This document shows, piece after piece, positions 33,868 to 44,334 of a stretch of 64,000 nt of DNA. The position numbers and the translations under genes were made by a program. Each line of letters starts with the position of its first letter. The first letter of the stretch is position 1. The notes under the pieces are model-generated. The model was not told the DNA's origin. It was given only the letters and a program-made list of their open reading frames with translations, and searched no databases. Source of the stretch: Gentiana macrophylla (Eukaryota; Streptophyta; Magnoliopsida; Gentianales; Gentianaceae); contig CM047806.1 of the NCBI GenBank assembly GCA_026214975.1, positions 81,825,599 to 81,889,598 on the forward strand. The letters run 5' to 3'.

Positions 33868-33883
33868 CCCGGTAACGGAGCCA
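33868..33883 (-). other. Tat primer-binding site
   Basis: Minus strand TGGCTCCGTTACCGGG; differs by two bases from the tRNA-Asp complement TGGCGCCGTTGCCGGG. Confidence 0.7.
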
Positions 33884-33885
33884 AC

Positions 33886-34850
33886 TGACGATGCAGAAAA
33901 CGTCACGATGGCGTTTCTGTGTTAATGGTGTGGATATCTGGCTTGTTTGTGAGTAGTTTGTTAGTATATCAGCCGGAGGTAGGCGGCGGCGAGAGGCGTT
34001 TATCATTGCAGAGCTTTGGTCTGTGATTTTGTATTAGAATCCTCTTTATTAGGTTACACAAGACTTCCTTTTATCAGGAAAATTAAACTTAGGGGTGAAG
34101 TAAAAGACTGGCGGTGCAAAAGCAGCTTAGTCACTAGTCTTAGCAACTAAGTAAATACTAAATATCTGACATCAAGTGGGTATAATATCTAGTAGCAAGT
34201 GGATGTAATATCAGCGGCGACCGCTGCGGTTGCTAAGGTAGCGCGCTCGTGCCTGGCCTTCGCCGCCTGTTTCTTCTCAAGTCTTGTGCGGCTCTCTTAG
34301 AGAGCCTTGTATTTATGATCTCCCACCGGCCCCTAGCTCTGACGAAGCTCTAGGAAGGGTTGTTGGCGGCGGCCTTGATCTTAATACCTTTTGACGTCGC
34401 CATAGATGTAGTCGCAGCTTCCTTGGTGCGGCCCAACTGGAGGCGACATAATTTGTGTCATCAGTCCGGAACGATCATTGAAGAGAATGTAACCGTTGCA
34501 TGAGGTCGAGGATGACATGTATTTTATTGAGTATAAATGACCGATGTAACCTACACAACGTCGGCAATAAAAGAATGTAGCCGTCTTGTATCATACCGGT
34601 TATGATGGACAGAAGGGGACATGCACCATGTCGGACAGAGTACGACATGCATCATATCGGTTGAAGATATAAGGGCGGCATGCTCTGTACTAAAGATGGA
34701 CCTTGATGGTTGAGGCCTGATATCGAGTTGAGTCCATGTCGACCCAAATGTTGATATTACCTTTATCACTCTATGTGAGTCTGAGGAGTACTACATGTAG
34801 GATGACCGATCTCACTTATTTCAATATTCGTAGTGTTCCTAGCATGTCTT
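33886..34850 (-). repeat. Tat 5' LTR (right border approximate)
   Basis: Starts TGACGATG next to the PBS. Contains a TATA-like box and adjacent 17-bp hairpin. Composition changes to AT-rich spacer near 34850; the exact end could not be set. Confidence 0.6.
34290..34317 (-). promoter_or_regulatory. Tat LTR TATA-like box with adjacent hairpin
   Basis: Minus strand CATAAATACA followed within 2 bp by the perfect inverted repeat GGCTCTC-TAA-GAGAGCC. Confidence 0.5.
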
Positions 34851-36603
34851 GTAATTTTTTATCTATCGCGTAGCTTGGTCAATCTGATAATGTTTCTTTT
34901 GACTTCTTGCCCTCTATATTCCTTTGGGGGATCTTCAAACCAGTACACCTATGATTCAATGAATCTTTAAAAAAGATTGTATGAATGATCAAACTCCCAA
35001 TTTCTAGCTTTTCACATTGAATAAAATATCAAAAAGTGCTTGGCATCATCGTCTTAGCCACACAGCTACCCCCATTTTCAAGATAATCTTTGCCAGAATG
35101 ATCTAAGTGTTGCCACCATGACTGTTTATTCCCTTTGTTTTGCTTGTTTGGAGAATAAAAGTCACTAACTTTCTATTGCTACTTCAATTTTATGTTATTC
35201 CCCTCCCCTAGAGATTAATTTCACCGATGTTTGGATATCCTCGATTGTGTCGTGTGATGGCTTCAAATATTAAATAATTTTACCAAGTATACATGGTTTT
35301 GTCCATGGATTCGTATATATGATACGATTTGTGTTTTTATGCGTTTTAAGGCTCTTATTCAAAAATTATTTGATGCTACAAGTAAAATTATATTGATACT
35401 GATGGTGAATACCTTGCCTTTTAAAAGTTATCTGGCATAAGAAAGAATGTATAATTCATCAAACCACACCCATGAACACAATTTTTTTAGAAACTTCATC
35501 TAATCTTTATTACCACACCTTTATCTATGTTATTTAATATTTAACCTTGATTGTTATATTTAAGGAGAAAATTAGTTAGGGATAAACACTTTTTGAGAGA
35601 AATATTTAGGGAAGAAACTCATTTACACTTCTATTATTTTTCTATTTCTAAAATTTGGTAACGATCAACACACTAATTATCTATGTTATTTAATACCTAC
35701 ATTATTATATTTAATGATATAAAATAACCGGGAAAAAGACTTTTTAGTTTATGTGGGATTTTTTTATATTGTACGCTTTATTCTTCTTATGTTTTTATCA
35801 CGTCCTGCAGATTTTTTTAGATGTACTTTTCTTATGCTTATCGTTAGATTAGATTGAGAGATGATTATATAGTTTTATTTCACATTTAATGGAATTAAAT
35901 ATTATATAATAATATGAATATTCTTCTTATGTTTATTTTTAGTTAGATATAGATGATTATGCATTTTTCTAAGTTATATAATATGATTATTCTTCTAACG
36001 CATATAGTTACGTTTTTTCATTTTAATTTGACGTACAATTTTAATATATAGATAAATCATTTTAATATTTCTTTTAAGTTTATAATTTTGTTTTATTTTT
36101 TTTAAAGGTAAGTTTATATATTTTTTGAATTGATATAGGTAATCTTTTGATGTCAGCTTATTATGTTTTCTTTCACGTAAGGCTTTTTTTAATTAAAATA
36201 ATAATAGATTATAGGTGTCTAGATAATTATGTTTATGATTAGATCATATTAGATATTTTCACAAAAAACATATTAAATTATATTAGATATATTGATTTTT
36301 TTATAGAGTTTAACGTGCATGTTTTTAAATAAAATTTAATTTTGTTTTGTTGAATACTCATTCAAATTAGATCACTATGGAGTGAATGAGGGTATACTAT
36401 CTGGTTAAACCATGCAGGTGTATTTTGGCTTTTGAATCACGTTATTAGCTAAACAAGAACCAATTTCACGCGAATTGAATTATTCATAAGAAATATGCAC
36501 GTAGACAAATCAATTATTTTTTCAGTTTTGTTTTGTACTTAATGAGCTAGCAATTTCTACTTTTTGCTAATTTGAGAATGTTTCAATTAACATTGGCAGT
36601 GAC
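34851..36603. other. AT-rich spacer, no gene seen
   Basis: No ORF or domain. Segment about 36085-36250 recurs, diverged, at about 37033-37185. Confidence 0.6.
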
Positions 36604-36825
36604 CGGGGGCGGATCCACGTGCCCCAGGGGGGTTCATGTGACCCCACTGGATTTAAAATAAAAAAAATATTTAGTATTAAAACTATGTAGTTTTGTTGTT
36701 AAAAAGTATTGTTTTGTCGATTTCGACTCCATTGACCCCACTGGAATTTTTTTGGATAAAAGATGTAGTTTTAGACTCCGGTGACACCACTGGAATAAAA
36801 TCCTGGATCCGCCACTGGCAGTGAC
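36596..36825. repeat. 8-bp TSDs (GCAGTGAC) flanking hAT MITE
   Basis: GCAGTGAC at 36596-36603 and 36818-36825 exactly flank the MITE at 36604-36817. Confidence 0.9.
36604..36817. mobile_element. hAT-type MITE, 214 bp
   Basis: Ends CGGGGGCGGATCCA... and ...TGGATCCGCCACTG, inverted repeats of the CAGTGGCGGATCCA class, with an 8-bp TSD, the hAT hallmark. No coding capacity. The left end reads C-GGGGG where CAGGGGG is expected. Confidence 0.85.
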
Positions 36826-37465
36826 TACACATAGATATAATCAACACACAATCCACGCACACAATTCATGTTAACAAATGGATTGATTATGAAAAAAATA
36901 CATGAATTGTTATATTTACAAATTATTATTAAAATTTATTATTGTATGGTCATCTTCTATGCACGATGTGTTTTGTTTTCCTATCATTGCTGATTTTTTT
37001 TGTTTTGTTTTAGTTTGGTATCTTTTTCAAAGTTTATCATCTTATTTTATTTTTTAATGGTATGTTTATATTTTTTGATTTGATGTGGGTGATTTTTTAT
37101 GTTTAGTTTCACGCAATATTTTTTTTTATAGATGATTGATAAAAATAATAATAGATAATTATGTTTATGATTAGATTTGATAGATGGTTGGTATTTTTAA
37201 TAGGATTTAACAATTGATAAATGGCTTGATTTAACAATAAATGATTATGTTTCACGATAAATACATGAATTGTTATATTTACATACTTGTAGGGAACCCG
37301 TGCGATGCACGGAGAATGTTATATTTATAAAGTAAACATAGAAGGTAAATAATATGTTATGAAAAAAATGTCGTGTTTAAACAAACTAACATATAAAAAA
37401 TGATTTTATCCATAAAAATCATAGAATAAATTTAATTTGTGCAAAAATGAAAAAAAAAAGTCTAA
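36826..37465. other. AT-rich spacer, no gene seen
   Basis: Contains a repeated ~24-bp string with core ATGAATTGTTATATTTACA (about 36900 and 37265) and the hairpin at 37298. Confidence 0.6.
37298..37312. other. Perfect hairpin CCGTGC-GAT-GCACGG
   Basis: GC-rich stem in AT-rich sequence. On the minus strand it is followed by TTCCCTACAAGT, faintly like a Helitron 3' end (hairpin then CTRR), but the CTRR end is not clear. Confidence 0.4.
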
Positions 37466-37742
37466 TCTTTGTTGGATTGCCATAAATGCCCCAGATGTTG
37501 GATCACTCTGCTGATCCAACTTAGCTGATCATTGCCCCGATGTAGAACTCAATTTGTATCCAAAACGCCAAATTTGTCTTCCAAAGAACTGATCTTTAGC
37601 AGATCGGCTACGACGTCTGAAGAAACTCAGCAGACTTCCCACCTGACTTTCACAGACTTGGATACACTGATCAGCTGGCCATCACTCAGCTGATTACCAA
37701 ATTAGTTCCACCAGATGTAGAGTTTAAGTCACTTTGCTGACA
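37466..37742 (-). repeat. Copia-2 3' LTR, truncated
   Basis: Matches 43670-43944; similarity stops abruptly at about 37466, so about 245 bp (the distal R-U5 side) are missing. Confidence 0.85.
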
Positions 37743-37754
37743 AATCTCCACCCT
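37743..37754 (-). other. Copia-2 polypurine tract
   Basis: Minus strand AGGGTGGAGATT directly before TGTCAGC, the LTR start. Confidence 0.75.
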
Positions 37755-37904
37755 GACTTGAACTCTCATTCACAGTCAACCAGATTGCATAAACATATGT
37801 ACTTGTACCAGATGCATTCGTCAATGCTAGGTGTACTGTACCAGATTACTTCCATAGAATCCACTCAGCTGACCTGCCCTCAGCTGAGCTTCCATATTTC
37901 CAGA

Positions 37905-38618
37905 TTATAAGCTTTGAATATTCAGCATGTCCATACACAACTGAAACTTGCTCTGCTGAACTGGTTTAGTGAACATATCAGCATGGTTCTCCTTGGTGTT
38001 GATCTTCTTCACTACAACCCTCTTCTCATTCCTTAGAAAATGATACCTCACATCAATATGCTTGGTTCTCTCATGATGAACCTGATCCTTAGCTAGACAA
38101 ATTGCACTCAAACTATCACAATAAATCTCTGATTAATCCTGATGTAGCCCCAAATCACTGACTAGCCTTTTCAACCAGATACCCTCCTTGGCTGGTTCAG
38201 TAAGAGCCATGTATTCTGCTTCAGTAGTTGATAAAACCACTATTGCCTGAAGAGTTGCTTTCCAGCTGACAACTGAATTCCCTAATGTGAAAACATAACC
38301 AGTCATTGATTTCCTACTGTCCACATCACCTGCTAACCAGCATCACAATATTCTGTGATAGACCTTGAGTATCACCTCCATAAATGAGACCAACATCAGC
38401 TGTACCCCTAAGGTACTTGGGCATTCTTTTCACAGCTTTTCAGTGTTCCTTTCCAGATTGAGCCATAAACCTGCTAACAACACTAACTGCCTGAGCCAAA
38501 TCAAGCCTACTGCAAACCATGGCATACATCAGACTACCAACTACACTAGCATAGGGAACTTTTGACATATACTCCTTCTCCTGTGCTGATTGTGATGCAT
38601 AAACAAACAAATGAACAT
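37905..38618 (-). pseudogene. pol: Copia-2 RNase H and end of pol
   Basis: RKSMTGYVFTLGNSVVSWKA, VVLSTTEAEYMALTEPAKEG, RTKHIDVRYHFLRN, then HADMFTKPVQQSKF, ending with stop near 37905. These are the standard copia RNase H blocks. Continues in the RT fragment right of the LINE. Frameshifted at about 38125 and 38340. Confidence 0.9.
38605..38618. repeat. LINE target-site duplication (left)
   Basis: AAACAAATGAACAT, repeated after the poly-A tail at about 40057-40069. 12-14 bp, partly ambiguous with the A tail. Confidence 0.85.
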
Positions 38619-39337
38619 GTTGGGAGCTTTGGAAAGCCAGGAACAGGGCCCTTTATGAGGATGTGGAAATCCCAAATGACTCTATTATTTATGCTATTTT
38701 GGATAACCTAAAACTTTCTTGTTCTTCTCCTACTCTGCATAGAAGATCCATACAAGATGATCTCCTCATTCAGCACAATATAATTCAATGCTTTGCTGCT
38801 AAACCTATCTTGCAGCATATACCTGTGAAGTGGCAATTCCCTGACATTAATGGCTATAAAATGAATTCTGATGGATCAGATCTGGGTAATCCTGGTATTG
38901 CAGGCGGTGGTTTCATCATCCGAGATCATTATGGACATGTTATCATTGCAGGTTATGAAGCTTATGGGGTCAATACCAATATGATGGCAGAAATACGAAC
39001 CATGCTCTCTGGTATCCAATAGTGTACTCAACTCAATCTTCATAATGTGACACTGGAAACTGACTCTCAGATTTTGGTCAATATGGTCACCGGAAGAGTT
39101 CAAGTCCCCTGGAAATATGATCTGGAAGTTGCACATATCAAGCATCTCATGGGAACACATTACCAGATTCAACACATTTTTAGCGAAGCAAACTCCCCTG
39201 CAGATTGTTTGGCAAAGCAGGCCAATGCTACACAAAGTACTCATATTTGTGTAGGCTACCAGCTTGAAGGGGAAATTGGTTTACTTATCAAAAATAATAT
39301 GCTCCAGCTCCCCACCATTAGAACAAGAGCAGTATGA
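38619..39337 (+). pseudogene. LINE ORF2 C-terminus with RNase H domain
   Basis: Plant LINE RNase H: YKMNSDGSDLGNPGIAGGGF (first Asp), MAEIRTMLSGIQ (Glu), then after an in-frame TAG at 39020, LETDSQILVNMVTGRVQVPW (second Asp) and SEANSPADCLAKQAN (last block). RNase H removes RNA from the RNA/DNA hybrid. The reverse transcriptase and endonuclease are lost by 5' truncation. Stop TGA at 39335-39337 overlaps the next ATG. Confidence 0.88.
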
Positions 39338-39921
39338 TAAATCATGGCAATACATCTCTGGACGCACCCTTCATGCCCTTGAAGGGTGCAAACATGTGGC
39401 TTCTATCTTTGCACTATCTTTTTTATTGGTGTGCTACTACTGGTTGCTTTCTTTTGCTCCTGGATATCTCTTCTTTTTGTAGGAATGACTACCATCATAC
39501 ACTTGCTGTAGATTTTTCCTACTATGGAATATACAATTGGGAAGCACCCTTCATCCACATGAAGGGTGCAAACAGGTTGTACCTCTCTTTCTTTTCTTTC
39601 TGGTTGTACATCCTTTTCGGGTTGCTGCATCATCCCAATCAGCTATGCAGGTGTATTTACCTTGCTAAAAAGGATAACATCAGATGGACGTGGATTATAG
39701 CCTGGTTATGCTGCTCCTTAGCTTTTTGGTGGATTACACAATACAAGACCAAGCTCTGCTGTTGCCGCAAAGACACTCATGTTGACTCTTCCCCTAGTGT
39801 AGTCCTGAAAATCATACTTCTTTTTCTAGATCATAAGTTTTTATTTCCAACACATAGGGGCCATACTCTTTCCTTAGCACCCGGATTTTCCCACCCTGGG
39901 TTTGCCGGACTAAGGTTTTAA
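39334..39921 (+). CDS. LINE downstream ORF, possible multi-pass membrane protein
   Basis: 195 codons, starting at an ATG that overlaps the RNase H stop as ATGA. Hydrophobic segments near residues 22-45 (WLLSLHYLFYWCATTGCFLL), 82-100 (LYLSFFSFWLYILFGLL) and 119-135 (WTWIIAWLCCSLAFWWIT) look like three membrane spans, followed by CCCRKD. An 11-residue unit (APFMPLKGAN / APFIHMKGAN) repeats exactly 60 codons apart, and its DNA folds into hairpins. It could still be chance; no family recognised. Confidence 0.45.
   Translation: MINHGNTSLDAPFMPLKGANMWLLSLHYLFYWCATTGCFLLLLDISSFCRNDYHHTLAVDFSYYGIYNWEAPFIHMKGANRLYLSFFSFWLYILFGLLHHPNQLCRCIYLAKKDNIRWTWIIAWLCCSLAFWWITQYKTKLCCCRKDTHVDSSPSVVLKIILLFLDHKFLFPTHRGHTLSLAPGFSHPGFAGLRF
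39364..39569 (+). repeat. Twin hairpins in LINE 3' region, 180 bp apart
   Basis: GCACCCTTCA...TGAAGGGTGC at 39364-39389 and 39544-39569. The stems are the same, the loops differ; both are followed by AAACA. Confidence 0.75.
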
Positions 39922-40056
39922 GGAGGTGGAGAACATGTGTTGAAGACGCAATTTCTTTTGGTAGTTAGTCAGGAGATGACTCTTGTAAAAATTCAGTTTT
40001 TCTTTCTAATAAAATTCTGAGTTTTACAAAAAAAAACAAAAAAAAAGAAAAAAAAA

Positions 40057-40920
40057 AACAAATGAACATTAGATGCCATAGGAGTATCTATTGGTTTTGC
40101 AGCAGACATGCCAAATCTGGCCAATATCTTCTGTATATAACCCTGCTAAGACAAGAACAACTTCTTTTGACTCCTATCTCTCCAAATCTCCATACCCAAA
40201 ATCTTTTTGGTTGCACCCAAATCATTCATTTCAAACTCAGCACTGAGAAGGTTCTTCAGATTTTGAATATCCTACTTCTTTTCAACAACTATCAACATAT
40301 AATTCACATACAGGACAAGATAGATATTTGATCCATCTTTCAGCTGACTGTGATACACACAACAGTCATATGGACATCTGTTATAACCCAACTGGATCAT
40401 ATAACTGTCAAACCTTTTATACCACTGCCTAAGAGCCTGCTTCAGTCCATACAAGGACCTTTTCAACCTGCACACAAAACCTTCCTTGCTAGGAACTTGA
40501 AATCCTTCTGGATAAGTCATGTATATCTCCTTATCTACCTCACCATGTAGAAAGGCTGTTTTGACATCTAACTTCTCAAGTTTAAGATCGTGTTGTGCCA
40601 CCATTGCTAGTAACACTCTAATTGAAGTATGTCTGACCATTGGTGAGAATATCTCATGAAATTCTACCCCTTCTTTCTGGCTATACCCTCTTGCAACCAA
40701 ATGTGCCTTGTACTTGACTCCTTCTGCCTCAGTCATTCCTTTCTTATTTTTGAAGATCCATTTGCAAGTAACCACTCTCTTATCAGTTGGATGTTTAACT
40801 ATATCCCAAGTCTGATTCTTCAATAATGACTCAATTTCATCTCCTATGGCAGCATGCCATTGAGATGCTTCAGAACATATCATGGCTTCCCTGTAAGTAG
40901 AAGGTTCAAAACCATCTACT
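40057..40920 (-). pseudogene. pol: Copia-2 reverse transcriptase
   Basis: 203 open codons (40883-40272): VVTCKWIFKNKKGMTEAEGV, VARGYSQKEGVEFHEIFSP, LEKLDVKTAFLHGEVDKEIY (first Asp), RLKRSLYGLKQALRQWYKRF. The active site reads LYVNYMLIV, not YVDDML, so both Asp of the YVDD pair are replaced. RT inactive. Confidence 0.92.
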
Positions 40921-41171
40921 TCTTATGCATCTTGAATTGCATATCCAACCATATCATCAAAACCATACCTCTTGGGAGTTATCCCAACATTTGATCTTCT
41001 AGCCCTGCTGACAGCTATACTCTACTGACCAGTGTCCTCTGTTTGACGCTCTGTTGATCCTTGTTTAGCAGACTAGCTTGGATCAGACTCTGGTTCAGCA
41101 ACCAGATCAGATGAGTGCTGACTTGGATCAGCTGATTGTTGCATATCAGCTGAATCCACATGAAGCTCCAC

Positions 41172-42114
41172 CTATTTCTCATCCCTCTCAGATTCAGCAC
41201 TAGTTTCAGATTCAACAGACCTCCCCACTGATGAGTTGATCATAGAATTTTCATCAAAGAACACATCTTTATTGAGTATGACCCTAGACTCTGCTGATGA
41301 CCAAATTCTATAACCCTTAAATCCATCTCCATATCCCACAAACACTCCCTTCTTGGACCTTGGTTCCAGCTTCCCTTCATTCACATGATAGTAAACTGTG
41401 CTTTCAAAAACCCTTAGAACTGAGTAGTCGGCAGGCTTGCCTGACCACATCTCAAATGGTGTCTTGAGATTGATCCCTATGTGAGGACTCCTGTTGATTA
41501 AGTAGCATGTCGTGGTTAAAGCCTCTGCCCAAAATCTCCTTGATAAACCAGCATTAGAGAGCATACATCTTGCCCACTCTAGAAGAGTTTGATTCATCCT
41601 TTCAGCTACACCATTCTGCTGAGGTGTATTCCTGACTATACGATGTCTAGCAATACCCTCTTCCTTGCATAATGTATCAAACTCTGACCAGCAGAATTCC
41701 AGACCATTATCTGTTCTGAGCCTTTTGATTTTCTTTCCTGTCTGATTTTCCACTAGAGCCTTCCACTACTTGAAACTGTTGAATGCCTCACTTTTGTGCT
41801 TCATCATCACCACCCAAGTCATCTATGAATGACACAAAGTATCTGTGACCACCCAATGATTCCACCTTTGATGGACCCCATCAATCAGAATGGATATAAT
41901 CAAGTGATGCCTTTGTACTGTGTATGCCTGCTGAGAACTTGCTTCTATGTAGCTTCTCAAACACACGGTGCTTGCAAAAGTCCAGATTCTTGACCTTATA
42001 TCCCCCAAGAAAACTTGCTGAAGAAAGGACTTGCATTCCTCTTTCACCCTTGTGACCAAGTTTCATGTGCCACAACTGAGTCTGCTGTGACTGATGAACT
42101 ACTGAGGATGCCAC
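41172..42114 (-). pseudogene. pol: Copia-2 GAG-pre-integrase and integrase
   Basis: Pre-integrase zinc block: LWHMKLGHKGERGMQVLSSA, with Cys region CKHRVFEKLHRSKFSAG. Core: LDYIHSDLWG-type region around 41880 partly shifted, RLRTDNGLEFCWSEFDTLCK (second Asp), RNTPQQNGVAERMNQTLLEW (Glu). C-terminal GVFVGYGDGFKGYRIWS and acidic tail. A frameshift/stop near 41760-41880 separates the halves. Confidence 0.9.
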
Positions 42115-42141
42115 AGCAGCAGAGCTAGATACAATAAAGCC

Positions 42142-42500
42142 TTATAATATATACAAGGTTCCCTTCTTGATACCTTTGAGGACCACAGCTGAATCTTTGT
42201 GGACATTCAGCTCTCCACCTTCTCCCTTGAAATTGAACCCATTGCTGTCCAGTAGACTAAGATATACCAAAATCTTGGTCATCTGTGGAACATTTCTAAC
42301 ATCTTTCAGTGTGCAGAATCTACCATCCTCTATCCTCAACTTGACTGAGCCAATTCCCACTATCTTGCAGACTTGCTGTTTGCCATAGAAATATAACCAT
42401 CATCTATCTGCTCAAAAGTAGAAAACCACTCCCTGTGGGGACAATTATGATAGGATGCTCTAGAATCTAAGATCCAAACATCAGATGGATGTGTTGAATC
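42142..42500 (-). pseudogene. pol: Copia-2 protease
   Basis: Minus strand reads WILDSRASYHNCPHREWFST, where the active site is DSRAS instead of the usual DSGAS, then VKLRIEDGRFCTLKDVRNVP and KGTLYIL. The Gly-to-Arg change should inactivate it. Confidence 0.85.
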
Positions 42501-43210
42501 TTCAGCCACTAGACCAGATCCTCATCAGAATGCTCAGCAGCCACAGCTGCTGTGCCAGAATTTCTCTCCTGCTGCCTTTTTTTCTTTGGAAAATTGGACT
42601 TCCAATGCCCCTGCTCTTTATAGTAATTACAGACATATGTGGCTTTAGGACCTTTGGAACTACCCTTCTTGGATTTCTTTTTCCCAGACTACTGTCCATA
42701 TCCTTTCCCACTGCTGTTGACTACTAGTCCAGCAGCCTGATTGTCTGTCCCTGCTGCCTTGTGTCTCAGCTCCCTGGCATGCAAGGCTGTCCTTACATCA
42801 TCTAAAGCCACTGTATCTTTCCCAACTATGAAGGACTGCACAAAGTTTTTATATGAACTTGGTAATGACACCAACAAGATTAGGGCATCATCTTCATCTT
42901 CAATATTAACATCAATATTAATGAGATCAAGTAATGTTGTGTTCTGCTGATCCAGATGTTCCCTCAGCAGACCTCCTTCATGCATCCTCAGACTAAACAG
43001 TCTCTACTTCAGCAGCAACTTGTTGGTTAATGACTTAGTCATATGCAGGCTTTCAAGCTTTGCCCACAACTTGGCGGCTATGTCTCCCTCAGGAACTTCA
43101 GTGATAACGTCATTAGATAAGCACAACATGATGGTTGAATGTGATTTCTCTTCCAGACTGGCAGAATCTGCTGAACTGGCATCTCCTTACTAGATAAAGG
43201 AGTCCATAAT
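42501..43210 (-). pseudogene. gag: Copia-2 gag
   Basis: LWAKLESLHMTKSLTNKLLL, DALILLVSLPSSYKNFVQSF, then the knuckle VCNYYKEQGHWKSNFPKKKK, in which two of three Cys are replaced. The start region near 43210 is frameshifted; no clean ATG chosen. Confidence 0.85.
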
Positions 43211-43407
43211 CATTGTTGTTATAACAAGGCCCGTATTTTGATTTGCCACAGACTAAAATTATTTATTCCTGTAAATTTGTCAATTTTTACGTTAACTGCA
43301 GACATCTTTCTTTCCAAAGATCACAACTTTTATCACAGAGTCCTAGCACCGGTGAAGGTCTTGGTGAAGATAAAGGTTGTCCGTACAGATGATTCTCTCA
43401 AAACCAC

Positions 43408-43419
43408 GCTCTGATACCA
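43408..43419 (-). other. Copia-2 primer-binding site (initiator tRNA-Met)
   Basis: Minus strand TGGTATCAGAGC, the standard copia PBS, 3 nt from the LTR. Confidence 0.95.
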
Positions 43420-43422
43420 GTT

Positions 43423-43944
43423 TGTTATAATAGGATAGAGAGCACCCAGATGCAATAAGATAAATACAGAAGCAATCTAACATAAACAATCACACAGATG
43501 AACAGAAACAAGAAGAACACAAGATTTAACGTGGTTTCCGGTGTTGTGCCGACTACTCCACAAACAGAAAAGAGATATTTTATTATGCACTAAATTTCAG
43601 ATGGATTACACACATTACAATGATCAATACAATTGGTATTTATAGGCACAGATCCCTAAACCTAAACGCCAAGGATCTTTGTCGGATTGCCATAAATGCC
43701 CTAGATGTTGGATCACTCTGCTGATCCAACTCAGCTGATCATTGCCCCGATATAGAACTCAGCTGTATCCAAAACACTAAGTTGTCTTCCGGTGATCGAT
43801 CTTGCCAGATAACGATCTGAGAAGAAACTCAGCAGACTTCCCAGCTGACTTTCACAGACTTGGATACACTTATCAGCTAGCTATCACTCAGCTGATTACC
43901 AGATTAGTTCCACTAGATGTAGAGTTTAAGTCACTTTGCTGACA
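43423..43944 (-). repeat. Copia-2 5' LTR
   Basis: 522 bp; plus strand TGTTATAATA...TTGCTGACA. Rich in CAGCTGA-type strings. Confidence 0.93.
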
Positions 43945-44334
43945 GTCGGTCTCTTCTCTCTAAGTGTGAGGATGGATGGATCTCTAGAGGATCCGATACT
44001 TTTGTATTTTGAGCAAGTTGGGCATCTTTCTATCTTATCCACCATGGGCTCGTTGTGGAGGCCCATCATGGGAATAGGAGTTTGCCTTGTGTGAGGGCCT
44101 CGCCATGTGCCAGCCTTCCAGCCCTCGTTCATACATGCCTCGAGGATCCCTTCGGGTCAGTATGCGGGTTCATAGGCCGGATGGTGGAGCCGGTCTATCA
44201 ATGACCCCTTACTCCGTATCCGTGACATCTCGAGGTGTCGGGTAGGGAGTAAGTCCCCATTACACAGTGTCCTCTAGGCTTATCGTTAATCACGTGAGGT
44301 GATCATCCTGAGTTCTGTGAAATCACAAATTTGG
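43945..44334. other. Unassigned spacer right of Copia-2
   Basis: No convincing ORF or repeat. Leads into the 69-bp tandem array. Confidence 0.5.

Larger units (their letters stand above)
28289..34850 (-). mobile_element. Tat-type Ty3/gypsy retrotransposon (right part)
   Basis: Minus strand, right to left: 5' LTR, PBS, gag, protease, RT, RNase H, a second RNase H of the archaeal type, and integrase cut by Athila-1. The dual RNase H is a hallmark of the Tat lineage. The distal LTR border (about 34850) is not fixed because its partner is outside the window. Confidence 0.88.
38619..40056 (+). mobile_element. 5'-truncated LINE (non-LTR retrotransposon)
   Basis: Inserted into Copia-2 pol with a 12-14-bp TSD and ends in an A-rich tail (40028-40059). 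Starts inside the C-terminal part of ORF2 (CWELWKARNRALYEDVEIP). Typical target-primed, 5'-truncated insertion. It carries RNase H and a downstream membrane-type ORF. Confidence 0.9.
37466..43944 (-). mobile_element. Copia-2, Ty1/copia retrotransposon with truncated 3' LTR
   Basis: Minus strand: complete 5' LTR (43423-43944), perfect tRNA-Met PBS, gag, protease, integrase, RT, RNase H, PPT and a 277-bp remnant of the 3' LTR. Motifs suggest a Tork-like lineage (inference). Split by a LINE at 38619-40056. No TSD can be scored because one end is lost. Confidence 0.9.

Noticed and set aside
33700..34769. Small ORFs in the Tat 5' LTR
   Set aside because: Short, no motif, within LTR boundaries.
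37289..37465. Helitron end
   Set aside because: Hairpin present but no clear CTRR terminus, no 5' TC end and no AT insertion site identified; kept only as a low-score note.
34851..37465. Host gene or intron
   Set aside because: AT-rich without ORFs or convincing splice-site series; only a MITE and diverged repeats seen.
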